From JASSUD01 sp031963005 (lineage in GTDB: Bacteria > Pseudomonadota > Gammaproteobacteria > Burkholderiales > Burkholderiaceae), in NCBI GenBank assembly GCA_031963005.1, contig JASSUL010000010.1, forward strand, positions 1 to 64,000: 64,000 nucleotides of DNA, read 5' to 3'. Of this stretch, positions 61,363 through 64,000 are shown in pieces (position 1 is the first letter of the stretch; every line of letters starts with the position of its first letter). The notes beneath the pieces were generated by a model. That model saw nothing but the letters and a program-made list of their open reading frames with translations, was not told the DNA's origin and did no database searches. The position numbers and the translations under genes are program-made.

Positions 61363-63240
61363 ATGCAGATCGAGTTACTGGAAATCAGCGAGCATTTTCA
61401 TCGCTTTCCCCCTTTCGACGCCTTGCCTCAGGAAACCCTGGAAGCCATTGCCCGACGCGTCGAGGTCAGCTATTTCAAGGCCGGCAGCGAGATCCTCGAG
61501 GCCGGTGCCGTCATTCACGACCTGCATTATGTGCGCAGTGGCGCAGTCGAAATCTATCGGCGCAGTGGCGAGCTTTACAACCGTCTGGTGGAGGGCGATA
61601 TCTTCGGTCAGGCCGGCCTGTTGCGTAGTAACAAGGTTCGCTTCCCGGCACGGGCCCTTGAAGACAGCCTGATCTATTTCATCCCAGCGGATGTTTTTGC
61701 CCAGCTGTGTGAGCGATATGACAGCTTCGCCGATTTTGTCGAGGCCGAAGGTCACTCAAGGCTGAAGTCGGCCGTCGAGGCCCAGGGGCGTGCAAGCGAA
61801 CTGATCCAGCTCAAGGCCCGTGCGCTGATTTCGCGGGATCTGGTCTGGGTAACGCCTAAGACTAGCGTCCACGAAGCCGCACAGCTGATGTCCCAGGAAA
61901 GGGTTTCCTGTGTCGTGATCCTGGAGCCGGCCGGGCAAAATCCGGAAAAAATGCTCGGCATTGTCACCGACCGGGACCTACGTACCCGCGTGGTAGCCGC
62001 CAACCGCACTGGCGACACCGCCATCAGCGAAGTAATGTCGACTGATCTGGTGGTCATCCAGGACGATGACTCGTTGTTCGAAGCCATGTTGTGCATGCTC
62101 AGGGGCAATATTCATCACCTGCCGGTGGTTCACAAGGGCCGCACACTGGGCCTGATCAACCTGTCGGACATTATCCGGCACGAGTCCCAGAGCAGCCTGT
62201 ACCTGGTTAACAGCATCTCCAACCAGACCTCCGTCGACGGTCTGCGATCGCTGCTCAGGGATCTGCGCGGCACCTACATTCGCATGGTGCGCGACGGTGC
62301 GACGGCCCATATGATCGGCAGCGCCATCTCAGGCATCGGCCGCGCCTTCACCCAGCGCTTGCTCGAATTGGCCGAGCGGGAGCTGGGACCGCCTCCGGTT
62401 CCGTACTGCTTCATGGTGCTGGGATCGATGGCGCGGGACGAGCAATTGCTGGCCACCGACCAGGATAACGCACTGGTGTTGGACGATAGATTCGACCCGG
62501 CGCAGCACGACGAATATTTCAAGAAACTGGCCACCTTCGTCAGCGACGGGCTCGCACAATGCGGCTATAGCTACTGCAAGGGCGGCATCATGGCAACCAA
62601 TGTCCAATGGCGTCAGCCATTGCGGGTGTGGCGCGACTATTTCAGCCAGTGGATCGAGAAGCCAAATGCCGCCACCCTTCTCAATAGTTACATCTTCTTT
62701 GATCTGGATGGGATCTATGGTCAGCTGCAAATGGTGGACGCGCTAAAGGCACTCTGCGCTGAAAAATCCAGAGCGACGCCCGCCTTCCTGGCGGCGATGG
62801 CCCGTAATGCATTGAACCGGACGCCACCGTTGGGTTTCTTTCGCACGTTCGTGATGGAAACCGACGGCAGGCAGAAACAGATCATCAACCTCAAGGGCCG
62901 TGGTACAGCGCCCCTGACCGACCTGATCCGCATCCATGCCCTGGCTTGCGGGACCACAGCGCAAAACTCCTTTGATCGACTCGAAGCCATCAGCACCACG
63001 CAGCTGGTGCAACCCGAGGCCATCGAGCATTTACGCTACGCACTGGAATTTCTTTCGATGGTGCGCATTCGACATCAGGCCGATGCCATCGAACAAGGCC
63101 GCAAACCGGACAACTACATCGAGCCCGAGCGCTTTTCCACGACTGAGCGTCACAACCTCAAAGAAGCGTTTCAGGTATTGAGTAATGCGCAGAAATTCTT
63201 GCGGTTCCGTTATCCCGGTCACGCCCGGCCAATACGATGA
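61363..63240 (+). CDS. Cyclic-nucleotide/CBS-domain putative nucleotidyltransferase
   Basis: A 625-residue cytoplasmic protein. Residues 1-130: cyclic-nucleotide-binding fold (GSEILEAGAVIHDLHYVRSG, VEGDIFGQAGLL). Residues about 155-275: two CBS motifs (VTDRDLRTRVVAANRTGDTA, HHLPVVHKGRTLGLI). Residues about 300-450: DUF294 nucleotidyltransferase-like domain with GSMARDEQLLATDQDNALV, the GS...D.D pattern of the GlnD/KNTase fold. The C-terminal DUF294-associated region completes it. Start chosen at ATG 61363 with GAGG upstream; a TTG eight codons earlier is weaker. GC content is far above the rest of the window, and Pseudomonas carries this gene followed by an exonuclease, as here. It looks intact. 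Confidence 0.9.
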   Translation: MQIELLEISEHFHRFPPFDALPQETLEAIARRVEVSYFKAGSEILEAGAVIHDLHYVRSGAVEIYRRSGELYNRLVEGDIFGQAGLLRSNKVRFPARALEDSLIYFIPADVFAQLCERYDSFADFVEAEGHSRLKSAVEAQGRASELIQLKARALISRDLVWVTPKTSVHEAAQLMSQERVSCVVILEPAGQNPEKMLGIVTDRDLRTRVVAANRTGDTAISEVMSTDLVVIQDDDSLFEAMLCMLRGNIHHLPVVHKGRTLGLINLSDIIRHESQSSLYLVNSISNQTSVDGLRSLLRDLRGTYIRMVRDGATAHMIGSAISGIGRAFTQRLLELAERELGPPPVPYCFMVLGSMARDEQLLATDQDNALVLDDRFDPAQHDEYFKKLATFVSDGLAQCGYSYCKGGIMATNVQWRQPLRVWRDYFSQWIEKPNAATLLNSYIFFDLDGIYGQLQMVDALKALCAEKSRATPAFLAAMARNALNRTPPLGFFRTFVMETDGRQKQIINLKGRGTAPLTDLIRIHALACGTTAQNSFDRLEAISTTQLVQPEAIEHLRYALEFLSMVRIRHQADAIEQGRKPDNYIEPERFSTTERHNLKEAFQVLSNAQKFLRFRYPGHARPIR

Positions 63241-63956
63241 ACAACCCACAGACTCCGAAGGGGCACGAAACTCTAGACTGGGCGGCACGCTTCAAGCTAC
63301 TGGCGCAGCAAGCCCGGCACCCCCTGCTGCAGCGTTTCTATCAGGCTGGCGTTATCAGCGCCCAGACCCCGCTGGAGCAGGTAGAATTGCTGGCCATGGA
63401 CCTGGAAACCACCGGTTTGAATGCGCTCACCGATAGTATCGTCAGTATCGGCCTGCTGCCTTTCACCCTGAAGCGGATACGCTGTGGCGAAGCCTTGTAT
63501 TGGGTGATCAAGCCTTCGCAGCTGAGTCATGAATCGGTGACGTTTCACCGCATTACCCACTCCGACGTCCGTCATGCCCCCCGGTTGCCGGACGTCATGA
63601 AAAAAGTGCTGGAGACCATGGAGGGGAAAATCATGGTCGTGCATTACCGAGCCATTGAGCGCAACTTTCTAGATCAGGCGTTACGCCACCACTTCGGGGA
63701 AGGCCTGCATTTCCCGGTGATTGACACCATGCAATTGGAGGCGCGGCAGGTCTGCGGCGATCGCGGTTGGCTTTCCCGGCTGTTTCGGCGGTCCCCTGCC
63801 TCTATCCGGCTGGCGGACAGTCGCATGCGCTACCATCTGCCACCCTATCACGCCCATCATGCCTTGACCGATGCCCTGGCCACCGCGGAGCTGCTGCAAG
63901 CACAAATAGCCACTCACTACAGCCCATCCATCGCCATCAGGCAATTGTGGGATTGA
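63237..63956 (+). CDS. DnaQ-fold 3'-5' exonuclease
   Basis: 239 residues, start ATG overlapping the preceding stop by four bases (ATGA), so it is translationally coupled. The DEDDh exonuclease motifs are visible: Exo I AMDLETTGLNALTDSIVSIG, Exo II in VVHYRAIERNFLDQALR (here with His and Asp; the usual Asn-x-x-x-Phe-Asp pattern is modified), and Exo III PYHAHHALTDALATAELLQA with the catalytic His and Asp. It is probably a DNA repair or accessory proofreading exonuclease, paired with the CBS/DUF294 gene as in Pseudomonas. The second-motif variation means activity should not be assumed. Confidence 0.88.
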   Translation: MNNPQTPKGHETLDWAARFKLLAQQARHPLLQRFYQAGVISAQTPLEQVELLAMDLETTGLNALTDSIVSIGLLPFTLKRIRCGEALYWVIKPSQLSHESVTFHRITHSDVRHAPRLPDVMKKVLETMEGKIMVVHYRAIERNFLDQALRHHFGEGLHFPVIDTMQLEARQVCGDRGWLSRLFRRSPASIRLADSRMRYHLPPYHAHHALTDALATAELLQAQIATHYSPSIAIRQLWD

Positions 63957-63962
63957 AATGAC

Positions 63963-63996
63963 ATTGTGGCGAGGGAGCACGCTCCCTCGCCACAAT
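63963..63996. repeat. Pseudomonas-type REP palindrome
   Basis: A perfect 16-base inverted repeat, ATTGTGGCGAGGGAGC and GCTCCCTCGCCACAAT, separated by two bases. TGTGGCGAGGGAGC is the core of the highly repeated REP element of Pseudomonas fluorescens-group genomes as I know it. It follows the exonuclease stop closely and could act as a terminator. Confidence 0.85.
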
Positions 63997-64000
63997 GGGG

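Overview
Host inference. The window looks like a chromosomal segment of a Burkholderiaceae endosymbiont, most like the fungal endobacteria Mycoavidus / Candidatus Glomeribacter. This is my inference from recalled protein similarity and gene order; no search was run. The supports are: mdh next to sdhCDAB and sdhE, acnA after mdh, a DUF2863 protein, divergent ftsK/trxB followed by a Smr protein, and tRNA-Val-thrS-infC-rpmI-rplT-pheS-pheT-ihfA-tRNA-Pro. Core genes have moderate GC. They are interrupted by AT-rich islands that encode proteins with eukaryote-type modules and by decayed mobile DNA.

Layout. 1-3500: dispersed repeats, a PagP-type lipid A palmitoyltransferase and a frameshifted F-box/LRR gene. 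3600-13700: tRNA-Ser, sdhE-sdhB-sdhA-sdhD-sdhC (minus), mdh, acnA, a DUF2863 gene and tRNA-Phe. 13980-22000: accessory island with a two-helix coiled-coil membrane protein, palindromic repeats, a dead ribbon-helix-helix antitoxin, a KEAGE-repeat protein and a 1440-residue NACHT/pentapeptide/WD40 protein ending in a CaaX box. 22050-32800: gutted brnTA, ftsK, trxB, smr, metZ, sodC, pepN, rpmG, rpmB. 32950-39300: tRNA-Pro, two paralogous F-box-like membrane proteins, ihfA, vapBC and higBA. 39300-47760: pheT, pheS, rplT, rpmI, infC (AUC start), thrS and tRNA-Val. 48050-55290: a duplicated F-box/ankyrin protein, a coiled-coil protein, nested IS and vapBC debris, and a protein built of four 78-residue repeats. 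55600-59120: decayed genes (recombinase-associated fragment, DMT transporter with an amber codon, amino-/amidinotransferase fusion, IS3 fragment) around an intact YdfG-type SDR.

The right end (about 59160-64000) is different DNA. An enterobacterial-looking anti-sigma fragment and YVTN beta-propeller gene are followed by a transposase fragment. Then come two high-GC Pseudomonas-like genes (cyclic-nucleotide/CBS/DUF294 protein and DnaQ-fold exonuclease) and a Pseudomonas-type REP palindrome. This is either recent transfer or a chimeric assembly.

How it fits together. The core covers the TCA cycle (succinate dehydrogenase, malate dehydrogenase, aconitase), translation and chromosome segregation. 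The accessory part reads as host-interaction repertoire: F-box proteins that could recruit host SCF ubiquitin ligase, ankyrin/LRR/WD40 scaffolds, a possible host-prenylated protein, secreted SodC and PagP. Around these lie remains of toxin-antitoxin systems and insertion sequences, as expected for a host-restricted genome undergoing decay.
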